64,000 bases of DNA, taken from assembly GCA_023846275.1 (NCBI GenBank), contig JAIUJO010000141.1, forward strand, positions 640,001 to 704,000, in the 5' to 3' direction. The position numbers and the translations under genes are program-made. The notes beneath the pieces were generated by a model, which was not told where the DNA came from, ran no database searches, and was given only the letters and a program-made list of their open reading frames with translations. The stretch is from Vanilla planifolia (Eukaryota; Streptophyta; Magnoliopsida; Asparagales; Orchidaceae). Shown here in pieces: positions 1 to 15,000 of this stretch (its first letter is position 1; each line of letters opens with the position of its first letter).

Positions 1-3000
1 AAGCAATGAAAAATGATGAAAAAATAAGATGAGTGGAGATTTAGAGTACATAGCAATATGACCAACTCATTGAAAACTTTATAGAAATGCCATAAAATTG
101 TACAAAAATCTTAAGCCCCAATATGCCAAAATCAAAGAAAAGAAAATACTAAAATTTTATTAATTATCAACTATTTGAGTAAACCTCTCTCTAACATGAG
201 GCTGGCAACATTTCTTTTTCCTTTATCGGTTCTCATGTTAAAGTTTTGCAAATAATAAAAGAAAATAGGCATAAATAATTATAAATTATTAGTTTAAAAT
301 TATGTAAATTAATACTAAAGTTGAAAAGAGATAAGTTGAATTAAAATAACATAAAAAATAAAGGCATTGCAAAGGTCAAATGAGAAGAGGTTAGAGTTAC
401 AAAATAATATAACAAAATCAAAGAAAAACGATTCAAAAAATTACAAATTGTACTGGAAAGCCATATTCCAAGAAACTAAAAACACGATTTATGATATCCT
501 TGATCATCAAATGAAGTTTAAATAAAAAAACCTTATAACAAATGACAAAATTTTATAAAATTAATTATTTAAAAAAAGAATAATTAATATTTAACTTGCC
601 AGCTCTTGCCAAGACGAATTTAATGATGTCTGTTCTATAACATTTAGACCCTGTTTTTGATTACTACTAATTAACAATTTAAATAATTATCAAATTAAAT
701 ATCAATAAATAATAATAACTTGTTATTTTAATGTTAAGCAAATATTTATAAAAGTTTCAAATTGATAAATTGAAATAATGTAAAATAACAAAATCAAAAA
801 ATCTAATAAAGATAGAAAGAGAAAAGATTTCGAGTTGCATTGGAATACAATTAGATTAACGTTAAATATATAAAGAAATTAGAAATTGTGTGAGAAGCAT
901 CATTCCAACATAAAATTATATTAATTTTTTCTTAACGTAATCATATTTATGATTATTGTAAATTAACACAGTAAATAAATTTAAATTAAAAAAAATTATT
1001 ATATTACTATTAAGAAAAAATACAATAAAGCTAGTGGACATTTTAAGTTAAAAAATAATATAACTACATTAGAGCACAGCATTTTAAAAAAATGTTAAAT
1101 TGCATTGATAACATGTTTTACTTGACACTAAATAATTCAAGTGTAACATCATCTAAGGCCAAATTGGGTACAAATAAAATTATGACATATAAATTCCAAA
1201 AAAAATAAATAAATAAAAAATATTCAAACTTTTAAAATAATTTTAATTTAATAATGCTCATCGAGGCAAATACAGCAACATATGTTTCATTTCCATCAGA
1301 TTATGTCTGGAATTACAATAAATTATGAAAGAAAAAAGAATATATAAAAAAATTATTTTTAATGCAATTAAAAAAATGGCCAAATAGAAATGAGGTGATT
1401 ACCAACATTAAAAAACAAATTAAAACGATATAAAGATCAAACAAAAGTAGAATATGAGTTCATATTAACATGACCTAATCAAAGACAAAAATTTAAAGAA
1501 ATAAACGCATTGCATGCTAAAGTAATATCCCAAGATACAAAGTATTTGGAGTGAAATCTCCTTGGCCATCGAATTAGCTACCAATTGAATTGTTTAGTAA
1601 AGATAATAGAAACAATGGAAAATTAAATATCTAAAAAAATAAATCTTAATTTTTAATTACTTGTTGCTGTCTGAGATGAGTCTAATAAAACTATTTTGTA
1701 CTATCTAATCTAGATTAAAATCACTATTGATTCCTAATTTAAGAAAGAAAAAAGAAATAAATCATTTAAAAATTAGACAATATATATTAATTACAAGATT
1801 AGATAAAGTGATATAATCAATATAAAAAAAATTAAATTAATGTAAAGATCACATTAGATTAAACATAAATTTCTGTAGTACGATAAATAAAAAAATTAAA
1901 AAAATGAGAAAAAGTTTATATTAATGTTCCTTTCCTTGACAATAAGATGACCGAGTGAAACATCCTTGGTCATGAAATTAAGTGTATATCAAAATATCTC
2001 TCAAAACATGAAAAAACTAGAAATTAACATAATAAAGAAAAAAAATAGAATATTTAACTAAATAAAGCCTACTATGATGAGTTTAATGATGTTTATTTTA
2101 TCTCAACAAGTCCTCATTCGGAATTATTGATATTTACAAAAAACATAATTATAAATAATAATAAATTATTATTTTAAAATGAGTAAATAAGTGTTAGATA
2201 TAACATAAATAATCTAAAGTAAATTAATAAACTAAATCAAAGCAATATTGTTGTCTCACAAGAAAAAGTTTTGAGTTACATAGTAGTATAACCTAATGAA
2301 AAAAGAAATAATTGAAGAAACATGATAAATTGTAAAAGAAAGTTGCATTTCAAGACATTAAGAAAACCAAGTACAACATTCTCAATAGTTAAAGTTGGTA
2401 CATATTGAAGAGACTTATAAAATATGCAAAAATCTTATAAAATAAAATATTTAACATTATAAAGTTTAGTTGTAAACTTCATTGATATCAATCATATGAG
2501 TTTTGAATTATTATGAACATCTAAAATAAATTACCAAATAGAATAATCAAGTATTATCATAAAAATTGAATAAATATTAATTTAGTTTTAAATAAAATAA
2601 ATTGAGAGAATTTATTCTAACTAAGTCAATTTTCAAATAAAAGGCACACCACATGAGATTTAGATTTAAAAAAAAATTTAGCCAAATAAAAGTAAACAAT
2701 TTAAAAAAATTAGAGAAATTGAAGAAGAAAATTTTTTTCCAAGATACTATGGCGATCAATTTGAATGGCATCGATCATCAAATTAATTATGAATTAAAAT
2801 ATTTCACAAAATAACTTAAAATTAAAAAAAAATAATATTCAAAAATTTTTGAATGAAAATGTAATTGGACAAAGCTAGCCATAAAGAGTCAAATGGCATT
2901 TATTTCATCTCCATCAAGTCTTATTTGAAAGAATAGTTTGTGAAATTAAATATGCATAAATAGGAATAGATTAATAATTTAAAATTAAGGAAATATGTAC

Positions 3001-6000
3001 ATATATATTGATGTTTAAAAAAGATTAATTGAAGCAATATAATATATCAAAATAAAAGAGATAAAAGCGTAACATTGGAGGAGAACTAGAGTTTCGCCGT
3101 AACATCAGTAATTGAAAGCTAAAAGCATTGAATACATGAGAAAAAATGGACATTTAAGTAGCATTCCAAAGTAATAAAGGGATCAAGCATACCATCGTTG
3201 TCATAAAATTAGCTATTTATCAAAACTTCTTATAAAACTTAAAAAAATCATGGAAAACAAAATATTGAAAAAACATAATATTTTGTTAAATAGTGTTCAT
3301 CAAGATGAGTTCAACATCATTTAAACTATCTCAATTGGAGTCATTTATAATTACTTGAAATTAACAAAGTAAATTAGTATAAATAATAATTTATTATTTT
3401 AATATTAAGCATACGTTTAGTAAAGTTGCAACGATACAAATTGTACTATTAAAATAAAACCAAATCAAAGACATGTAAAGGTCACGAGGAGGATAATTAA
3501 CGTTTATTAATAATATAAGCAAATTAAATTGATATATTTGGAAAACATTAGCAAATTTTGCATGAACATTTTAGCTGAAGAAGCTAAATTTTTGTAATGT
3601 AATAATCTAAATCACAAAATCAAGTACAAAATGAAATATCTTAGAAAGCATTTAAAAATAATAGAAAAAAAACAAAAAAAATATATAAATTAAAAAAATA
3701 AATGTTCAACTTTAATGGGAAGTATTCAATGACATTTTTTTATCTCAATCATTTTTTATTACAATTACTAAGAATTGAAAAATAAATAAGCATAAAAAAA
3801 ATATATTATTTATATGAAGTATATATATATTAACTATTAAATTATATAAATAATGCAATATAATAAAAATAAATTAAAGTGTTGTGAACATCATAACATA
3901 GTTACATAATAATACAACAAAATCATGGAAAACACTTGAAGAAAATTAGACAAGTTACATAATAAAGCTAAATTCCAGGGTACTAAACAGATTGAGTGTA
4001 ACATTATAAATAACCAAATCTGGTAAGAAATGTAATGCTTAGTAAACCATGTGAAATGTTAGAAATTTAAATATTTAAAAATATACAAATAAATATTTAT
4101 TTAGACAAAACTCGTCAAGACAAGTGTAAAGACGTTTCATCATGATCAATCATCATCTAGAATTGCATTGAACTACATGGTAAATAATCATGAATATCAC
4201 ATATGATCATTGTAATTTTTAGTACATATATTTTATATCTCAAATAAGATGTATTGAAGATTCTAATTCAGCCAAATGGAAGTGATGTAAGTGCTACATG
4301 ACACGAGGTTTTGAGTTATAAAATCTTATATAAAAATCAAAATGAAAATTTTCATGCAATGAGACAAATGTATTGGAAGAGTTATTTTCAATGACACTAA
4401 AGAGATCTAGTCTAGCATCCTTAATTATGAAATTAAGTATGAAAAAAAAAATGTCATCAAGCACACCAAATATATAAAATAAAACATTACAAAATACATA
4501 AAAATTTAATTTATTAATGATCATTTTGGTGGGTCAAATAATTTTTGTTTCCAATACATTGTATCCTATGTTGAATTACTATGAATTTTCAAAATAACTG
4601 TGCAAACATTATAATAAATTACTATTTTCATATTTGCCAGATACTTAATAAAATTGAAATGACATAAGTTGATGAAAATGTAATAAGAAATTTATCGCTG
4701 TTATAGAATAGGATAATTAGAGTTTTAAATTGATTTAGTGAAGCCAAAGTAAAAACATTGAAAAAATGACAAACTTCAAGAGAAAATTGAATTCCAAGAA
4801 ATTAAGAAACTCTAGTGTAACATCCTCTATCATCAAATCAAGTAGAAAGGAAATGGCTTATGAAAACGACAACACCTTTATAAAGGAAAATATTTAAAAA
4901 AATGAAAATAAATAATTATTGGAATAAATCATGTGAAGATTAGTCCATCGATTTTTATTTTATGCTGAAATATCCTAGTTTGAAATTTTTTCATATCACT
5001 AAGCTAAATAAGCATAAATAATTAAAAATTATTATTATAATGTCAAGCAAATAGGTTTTAAAGGTTAAATCAAATAAATAAATGTAATGTAATAATGCAA
5101 AATTTGTGTGATGTAAACAAAAAATGAGAGGAGATTTTGAGTTATGTAGTATTATTTCTAATTCAAAGCAAAATATTTGAAGAAATTTGATAAATTGTAC
5201 AAGAAAGTTGCATTCTAAGAGTCCTACGAGATCAAGCTTAACAACATCGATTGATAAATTAGGAACGAATTGAAGTATCTCTAAAATTAAGAAAAAAATC
5301 TAGAAACTAGAATGTTTTGAAAAATTTAAGAATAATTAATATTTAATTGTATAGAACTCATCAAGATGAAGACAATAGTATTATTTAATCTACATTAGGC
5401 CTTACAAGGAAATATTATGAGTTACAATTTTAATTGAACAAAAAAAATATTAATGCATTATTTTAAAGTTATAAAATATATATTATTGTCAAAATTAGTT
5501 AAATTGAAGCCATATAATATGACAAAATTAAAATATTATAAATGTCACAATAGGGTAGAATTAAAGTTCCATAGATACAAAACTAAATTAAAGCAAAATA
5601 TTTGAAGAGATGATGTAAATTATATAGGAAAGCTGTAACCTAGGATACTAAAGAGATCTATAGTGACATCCACAACCGTTAGGTTAACTTCAAAATTGAA
5701 TGCCTTATAAAATATGTAAAAAGCATAGAAAATGGAATAATTAATTAAATAAATGTAGTTAATACTGTCTTAATGACATTTCTTTCATCTTGATGAGACC
5801 TCATTTTGAGTTACAAATAATTATGACAGAAAAAATAACAATAATAATAATTAATTTTTATTTCAGGTATTCAATAAATATATAATTACATTAAAAGTTT
5901 ATAAATTGATGTACTATAATGTAAATACACTATATTATATAGGCTAAAAAATTTATAGAAAATGTGTTTAGAGATATAAAAAATGACTACTTAATTAGAA

Positions 6001-9000
6001 ATAACTTATTAAGAGGTGTGTAACAATGTTTGTTTCTTCTACATATGATCCAGTTTGGACTTGTCTCTAAACAAAAACTTAAATTAATATGAATAATAAT
6101 TTATTATTATTTTAATACTCAATATATATATATTAAAGATGAAATAAGATAAATTGACTCAATCTTATATAAAAAAACAAAAGCACAATCAATGTCAAAA
6201 TAAAAAAATATTTTAAAAATTATATGATGACTTAATTAAATGAAAGTTAAAACTTTTAGGAAATTGGAAAAGTACACAAATATACAAGAAGATTGATTAT
6301 AATGTCAAAAATAATAAAATTCTTATACAAAGTAGATGTCTCATAGAACATTACAAAACCCAAGATAATAAAATATCTAAAAATACTAAAATGAATACAT
6401 AGTATGATTAGTTAATCAACATGACTTTAATGGCTTTTGTTTCATCTCCATCAATCTATGTTTGAAATACTTCTTATTACTAAAAAAATTAAACATAAGT
6501 AATAATAAATTATTATTTTAAAATTAAGTACACATATAATAAAATTTTAATTAGATAATTTGAAGCTTTGTAATATAAATAAATCAGAATATGTAAAAGT
6601 TACATAAGAATTGAGCTATAATTTCATTGAAACATAACAAAAATCAATGAAAAAAATATCAAGAAATAAGAAAATGTTATTAAAAGTTGCACTTCAACTT
6701 ACTAGGAGAATGAGAATACCATTGTTAATCTTTATATTAGCTACAATTGAAAATAATCGTAAAGAAAGCACAAACCTAGAAAAAAGATTTTAAAATACAA
6801 AAAAAGAATATTTTATTACATAATGCTGATAGAGGTGAGTCCATTGATGTTTGTTTCATCTCTATTATTTTTTTTGAAATTATTGCTAATTATAAAAGTA
6901 ATTAGACTTAAATTACAACAAATTACTATTTTAATATTAAGTAGATTTTTTTTAGAGCACAAATGAGATAAATTAAGGCAAATTAAAACAACCAAGTAAA
7001 AGAAGTATGAATATAACATTACAAGAGATTTAGAGTTGGATAAACAAAACAAATGTGAAAAGTTTAAGAAATGAGATAAATTGTATTAGTATGTTGTGTT
7101 GCAATATACTAAGTAGATCGAATGTATAACACTTGATCATTAAAGTTTTTACAAATCAATGTCACATAAAGTATTCCTAAAAAAGAAAGTAAAATATTCT
7201 AAAAATAAAATTAAATAAAAATTTAATTTAATGAAGCTAATCCACTCCATTAAATTGAAATTTGTTTTCTTTTGACCGAACCTCATCTTAAATTTATAAG
7301 AATTATTGAAGTAGAAAAGCATAAATAATATGGCACTATTTTTTTATTATTAAGCAAATGTACCATAATGCATTAATTAAGTAAAGTAATTTGAAATAAT
7401 ATAACAAAATTAAAAGGAACTGATGGTCACGAGTGACATTAATTAGAACTTTTTGTAGAAAAATTAAATGAAAGCTAAATTTTGGAAAGAATATGACAAA
7501 TTAAACAAGAAAATTTCATTAAAGATAGTAAGAGATCGAATTTAACATCATTGACAATAAAATTATGTGGAAACTAAAATGTCTTATAAAATAATAAATT
7601 AATAAAAATATAATTTTTAAAACGAAAAAATTATTTAATTTAATACAACACATTTAGTCTATTTCATCATTTTTTTTTGTTTTAATCATACGTAATTTGG
7701 AATTTATGTTTGTCACAAAAACAAATAAACTTAAATAATAAATCATATAAATATACGTTTATGTAAATATGAAGTTAATATAAAATGTTATAAATTGAGT
7801 ATATTACATCGAAATGAAAGCAGTGAAAACAACACACTAATGGAAATTTTCAATTACATAATAATAAACTTAATTAAACTGAAAAATTTTAAAAATTGAG
7901 ATTTATTATACAACAAAGTTCCATTCCAAGATACAATATGAAGTAAAGCATGTGAAACCTCTTGAGAAAATATTTTAAATTATGAAAATGAATATTTCAT
8001 TATATGGAGCTAATTAAGATGAGTGCAACTACATTTGTTTCATCTTGATTTAACCTACTTTTGAATTACTACTATGTACAAAATTAATTCCACTTAAATA
8101 ATATTTGATTTGCATATTAACTTAAAGAAAAAATATAGTCAAGCAAAAGTTTTATAAATTTTTATAAATTTTGGGACAATAATAGAACTAAATCAACTAA
8201 ACATTATGTAATGTAATAATATATTTAGAGTTACATAATAATATCATCAAAACAATGTGAAAAATTTGAAGAAATGAGATTAATTGTGTTGGAAAGTTGT
8301 ATTGCATGAAATTAAGGAGACTGAGTGTAAAGTGACTCATTGTCAAATCAAATACAAATAAAAATATCTAGTAAGGCATGATAAAACCTTAGAAAATAAA
8401 ATATTTGATAATATAAAAACTAATTTATTTCGATATAGTTTGTTAAAGCAAATAAAACTACATTTATCTTTCATTCCTAAGGTCTTGCTTAGAAATGTTA
8501 CAAATTTAGTAAATAAATGAGAAATAAAAAATTATTAATGTAATGTTTACCTGACACATATTAAAGCTCAAAATAACTAAATTTACAAAATGTAACGTAA
8601 CCAAATAAAAGTGAAACATGTGATGAAAGAAAGTAAAATTTATGAATAAAACACCTAATAAATCATGCATAAAGTTTGAATTATTAAATTATTTAAAACA
8701 TTAAAATGGAGTTTTAGGTAATTGGGGCTTGTTAAGATGAAACAAACAACATATGTTTTTTGTCGATTAGACCACATTTTGAATTAATAAGAATTACAAA
8801 AAAATCATCATAAATTATAATAAATTCATTTTTTAATAGTAGCAGATATATAGTGCTTGAATGAGATAAATCAAAGCATTATATTATAGCAAAACGAAAG
8901 CTCTATGATGGCTAGATGATGTGAGATTTAGAGTTTCATAGTAATATAATCGAATCAAGTGAAATATTTAAAAAAATGACATAATTTTATGAGAAAGCTA

Positions 9001-12000
9001 CATTACAAGATATTTAAAAATCATGGGTGTGACCCTCAATTATAAAATTAGAGGTGAATCAAAATTCAACATAAAGCCTACCAAAGCACAAGTAAAAATA
9101 ACAATATTTCATTTGTTAGTATCAAAATGTCTCATAAAATATACCAAAACATTGGTCAATAAGATATTTTAAATTATAAAAAGTTAACTTTATTTTTATG
9201 GTGCTTATTGCACCAAGTCAAATAATGTTGATTTCACTTTGATCAAGCTACATTTGAAGTTGTTAAGATTTACCACTATAGATAGATGCATATAAAAATA
9301 AATATTCTTTTTATATTAAGTAAATATATTGCAGATTTAATGAGATAAATTCAAACAATAAGATACCACAAAATCAAAGAAATGAAAAGGTCAAATAAGA
9401 GGTGATTTTGAGTCACATCGTAAAGTGACATATAAAAGGAAAAAATTTAAGAAAAAGGAAAAGTTCTACAGGTAAGTTATATTCATCAATAATAAGGAGA
9501 TGAAGAGAAAGAGCCTTAATTGTTAAATTGGTTTAAAAACCCAATGTCTCATAAAATGAGCAAACAACATTCGAAAAAGAAATATTTAAAAATAAATATT
9601 TAATTTCATAAAGCCTATAAGATGAGTTCAATGATATTTGTTTCTTCTTCAACAAACCACTTTTAAAATTACTCTGAACTATAAAATGATATAAATATAA
9701 ATAATTAAAAATTATTATTTTTATATTAAGTAAATGAATATTAAAATAAAAAAGTGATAAATTGATGCAAAACAATACAAAAAAATCAAAATGATGAAAA
9801 GGTCACACATGGAAATCATGGTTTCAAAGTAAGATAACCAAATTAAAATTAAAAAAATTAAGGGTATGATAAAAATTTTACTCGAAATTTGCATTACAAG
9901 AGAATTAAGAGATGTAAAGAAACATTCTATATCATCAAATTAGGTACGAAAAAAACAAACTTTAAAGCTTATGAAAATGAAAAAAATAAAATATTTAAAA
10001 ATATGAAAGGAAATACTTGTTTTGATGACCATAATTAAGATGAAGCAAATTACATTTGTTTCATCTCCAGCTAGCAATGTGATGTAAAGCAATACAATTA
10101 ATCATCAAATTAGGTAGGAAACAAAATGACCCATAAAGCATGTGAAAATGATAAATCACAAAACATTTAAAAATTTAAAAAATATTTTTTTGCAGCCGTT
10201 CATTAAGTGGAATCAAGTGACAATTGTTTTAGCTCCATCTAACAACATTTTGAATTATTATCATGAGAAAATTAAAGGAAAAATAACAATAAATTTTTTC
10301 TTTACTATTAAATGTATATAACAAAGCTTAAATTATATGAATTTAAGGAATGAAAAATGGTAAAAGAAGTGAATTATAGAGGTCACTTAAGAGAGGAATC
10401 AGATGTTCGTTATAATACAACAAATTAAAAAAAAATTGTAATGAGTTAAAGGTTAAGAAAATGTCACATTACATGATACTAAGGAGTTCGACTATAACTT
10501 TATCACGAAATAAGCTGAGTCAAAAAGCCTCAACAAAGCATAAAAAAAAAAATGAAAGTAATTTTTTTAAATATATAAAAATAATTTAAATTGATAGATC
10601 ATGTTAGGATGAGACCAATGATGTTTATACATATCGATCAGGCCTCTTTAGAATTACTATGAATTACCAAAATAAATTAACATAAATAATAATAATTTAT
10701 TTTTTTACTTTTTAGAAAATACATATTACAACAGAGAATAAATTGAAGAAATCCAATATAACTAAACCACAATAATGTTAAGGTCACACTATGGAGCATT
10801 TTCATTACATTGTAATATAATGAAAGCACGAAAAAAATTTGAAGGAATGAGATAAATTTAATAAGAAGTTGCATTAAATTATATAAGCAGAATGAGTAGC
10901 ATCTTCTATCATCAAATCAGGTATGAATCCAAATTTCTCATTAAGCTAGCTTAAATATAACAATATAAAATATTAAAAAAAATTAACTATGAAAAAGTTA
11001 ATTGAAGGGAGCTCGTTAATACAAGTGTAATAATTCCTGTTTCACTAAATCTGGCATCGTTTAAAATTACTATGATTTGGAAAAGTAAAATAGAATAAAT
11101 TATTAAAAAACTTACTCTTAGTATTAAGTAAATATAAGTTAAAACTCAAAATGAAATAAATTGAATTTGTAGTTAAATATTAATAGCACCAAATGAAAGT
11201 AAATCATTTGAGTGAATGACATAAATCAGACAAAAAAGTTATATATCCACGATCATCGAATAAGTTATGAATAGAAATTTCTTATAAAACCTGCTCAAAT
11301 TTTAGAAAAAATATAAAAATATAATAATGAATATTTAAGTAGAGAGAGTTTGTAATGATGAGTCCATTGTTGTTTGTTTTTCGTCTATTAGATATTGTTT
11401 GGAATTTTTACAAGATACCACGTTTATTAACCATATATTTTAAGAAATATCTTAGTATTTAATGAAGATATATTAATTTTAAAGTGAGATAAACTGAACG
11501 CTAGTATAACATAAGAAAACTGATGTAATAGTCATAATGAATGAGATTTTTATTTACATAGCAATATAATAAAATCAAAGCAAAATATTTGAAGAATGGA
11601 GATAAGTTGTCTAAGAAAAGTTGCATTACAAGATGCCAATGGGATTTGTGATCACATCTTTGACCATCAAATCAAGCATTAATAGAAATGTCTAGTAAAG
11701 TATACCCAAAAATTATAAATTAAAATATTTTGAATTAAAATAGTTAATATTTATTTGGATGGGGTCATTGAGATTAATCCAATGACATTTCTTCTCTGTT
11801 TATTGGACCATAATTGTTATGCTATGAAATGCATAAACTTTTTTAAAACTAAAATGAGATAAATCGAAACAATATAATAACACAAAGTTAAAGCAATTTA
11901 AAAATCACATATGAGTAGATTTAAACATAAGTAGCAATATAAACAAATCAAAGAAAAAATGGCCAATACGAGATAAAATGTTTGAAAATTGATTCATTAC

Positions 12001-15000
12001 GAGATAGTAAGGGGGTCGAATGTAAGCTCCTCTCCAATTAAATTAAGTATAAATTTAAATGTGTAGTTAAGAATGGAGAAATCTTAAAAAATAAAATATT
12101 TAAAAAAGTACGATTCTTTATTTATTTATACCACATCAAAATTCATACAATAATGTTTATTTTGTCTCCATTAGACCATATTTAGAATTTCTACTAATTA
12201 CAAAAGTAAATAACTATAAATAATAATAGTCTTTGTTTAATATTGACTAGATATATATCAAGATAGAAATGTGATAATTTCAAGCAATGTAATATTATTA
12301 AATCAAAGTTATGTAAATGTCATATGAGAAGAGATTTAGACTTGTAACATAATGTAACCAAACGAAAGAAAAAAAATTTTAAAAAATGAGATAAAATATA
12401 TGGTAATGTTACATTCTATGATATTAAGAATTTTGAGAGTAATATCTTCAATAATCAAATTATGCATAATTGAAATTTCTTATCAAAATGAAAAAAAACT
12501 ATAAAATTTAAATTTTAAGAAATATGAAAATGACTATTTAATTGGGTACAACTCATTAGGATGAGACTAATGACATTTTTTTTCTTTTGATTAGTTCTCA
12601 TTTGTGTAGTTAATAACAATATATCTAAACCAAACTAATATAACGGTTACATAAGTAAAGAATTAGAGTTACTTGGTAATATAATGCAGACAATAAGAAA
12701 ACTTTAAAAAAAAGATAAATGTGTAAGAAAGTTAAATTCCAATATATCATCTAGATCAAGTATAATATTATACATCAATAAAATATGTATGAAATAAATG
12801 CCTCATAAGACTTGTATAAAACATAAAAAATAATTTTTTTAAAAACATAAAAGATACAATGAATTAGATTGAACTTATCCAAACTACTACAATGGCATTT
12901 GTTTCATCTCTATCGAAACTAGCTTGGAATATATGACAAATACAAAAATAATTAAACATTAAAAATTTGTACATTTTTTATCATTATCCAAAAGAATTTT
13001 ATAAAAGACAATATTAGATAAAATAATGCAAAGTAGTTTAGCAAAAGAAAAATTTGTTAAAGTCAAACTATTGTAAAAATAGTCTTTCATAGAGAAAAAA
13101 CCAAATAAAGTAAAAGACTCGAAGAAGTCAGATAATGTTTATAGAATTGGCAAATTCTAAGACATTAAGCAAATCGATCGTAACATTCTTGATCACATAA
13201 TCAATTACAAACAAAGAAAACTTTTATAGCATATTAAAATAGTGGAAGAGAAATAATTTAAAAATATAAAAATGAATATTATTTTTTTATAAGCTTATTC
13301 GTAAGAAAAATAATGGTAATTTAATCTTGATTAGACTTCAATTTGAATTATAATGAATAAGGAAACTTATTAATAAAAAGAGAATGAACATTTTTTAAAT
13401 ATTAAGTAGATATATACTAAACCTAAAAAGTGGTAAATTCAAGCAATGTAAATATAAAAAGTTAAGAGAAAAGTAAAAGTCGCACAAAAGGTGTTTTAGG
13501 ATTACATAAACCAAAGTAAAATGAAAAGTTTAGTGAAACAAGATAAATTGTGTGGGCAAGTTGCTTGAAAAGGTTCTAAGTGGGATGAGTGCAGCATCCA
13601 TGATCGTAAATCATTTTAAGAAATTAAATACACCGAAAAGTTTGTCAAAATGCTAAAAAAGTTAAAAATTAAGAATTATAAAAATGAATATTTAATTGGA
13701 TAGAGTTTATCAAGTTGAGTCGAGTGACTTGTATTTCATTTTGATTGAACCTTTCTTGAAATTAATAAGAAATATTGAAATAGCTATACAAAAATTACTA
13801 AAAAATTATAATTTAATGTTAAGTAAATATGCAAAAGGGTTACAATAAAAAAAAACAAAGCACGATAATAAAATCAATTTGGTGGAAAGGTCACATGTGA
13901 GGAGAATTAAAGTTCCAATGTGATATAAGAAATTCATTGCAAAACCATGAAGAAATACAATAAAGTTTATAATAAAGTTGCACTACAAAACATGAAGGGG
14001 ATTGAGTGTAACAGCCTTGATCATCAAATCAAGTGTAAATTAAAATGACTTAAAAGGAACATACAAAATAGAATCTGATTTTTTCAAAATATATAAAAAA
14101 TATTTAATAAGATTAAAGGTGTTAAGGTTAGGCAAATGTAATTTTTTTCATGTCAATCACAACTTATTAAAAATTACTGCAAATTTAAAAATAAAATAAA
14201 CATAAATAAAATACAACATTTTTTTAATATTAAGAAGAAATATATTAAAGCTTAAATGAGATAAATTAAATGGATATAATACAACCAAATCAAAGCAATG
14301 TAATGGTCAGGTAAAAAGCACTTAGAGTTGCATAATAATATAAACCAATTAAAGCAAAATAATTTGAAAAAAAGAGACAAATTGTATAAAAACATTCCTC
14401 TCCAAGATACTAATGAAGTTCAATTCCAAATTTCTAGATTATCAAATCATGAAAAAATTAAAACATTTGCTCCAAAGCAATAAAAATAAATATATTTAAA
14501 AATATGAAAAAGAAATTTTAACATGATATTGCTCATTACGTCAAGAGTCATGAAATATAATTTTCCTTGCTTGAACCTCAATCGGGTACTACAAATTACA
14601 AAATTAACGAAGCATAAAACATAAAACCTATTATTATAATATTAGGAAAATATATAATAAAGAAAAAACAGATAAATAAAAAATTAATAAAACTAAGTCA
14701 TTGAGATGTGAGGGTTGAATAATAACTGATTAGGTGTTACATTGTGATATCGCCAAATGAAAGAAAAAAATTGAAGGAATGACATAAATGGAAAGCGAAA
14801 GATCTATTTTGACATAATAAAGAGGACCAATGCCAATTCCATTATCATCAAATCAAATAAAAATAAAAATAAAAATAATATATATAGAAAGTTAAAAATG
14901 GAACTTTTATTATTCATAACACTTTGAGATGAGTGTAATGATGTTTTTTTTGTCTATGTCAAAACTCATTTGGAATTACTAGAAAAGCAAATAAATATAA

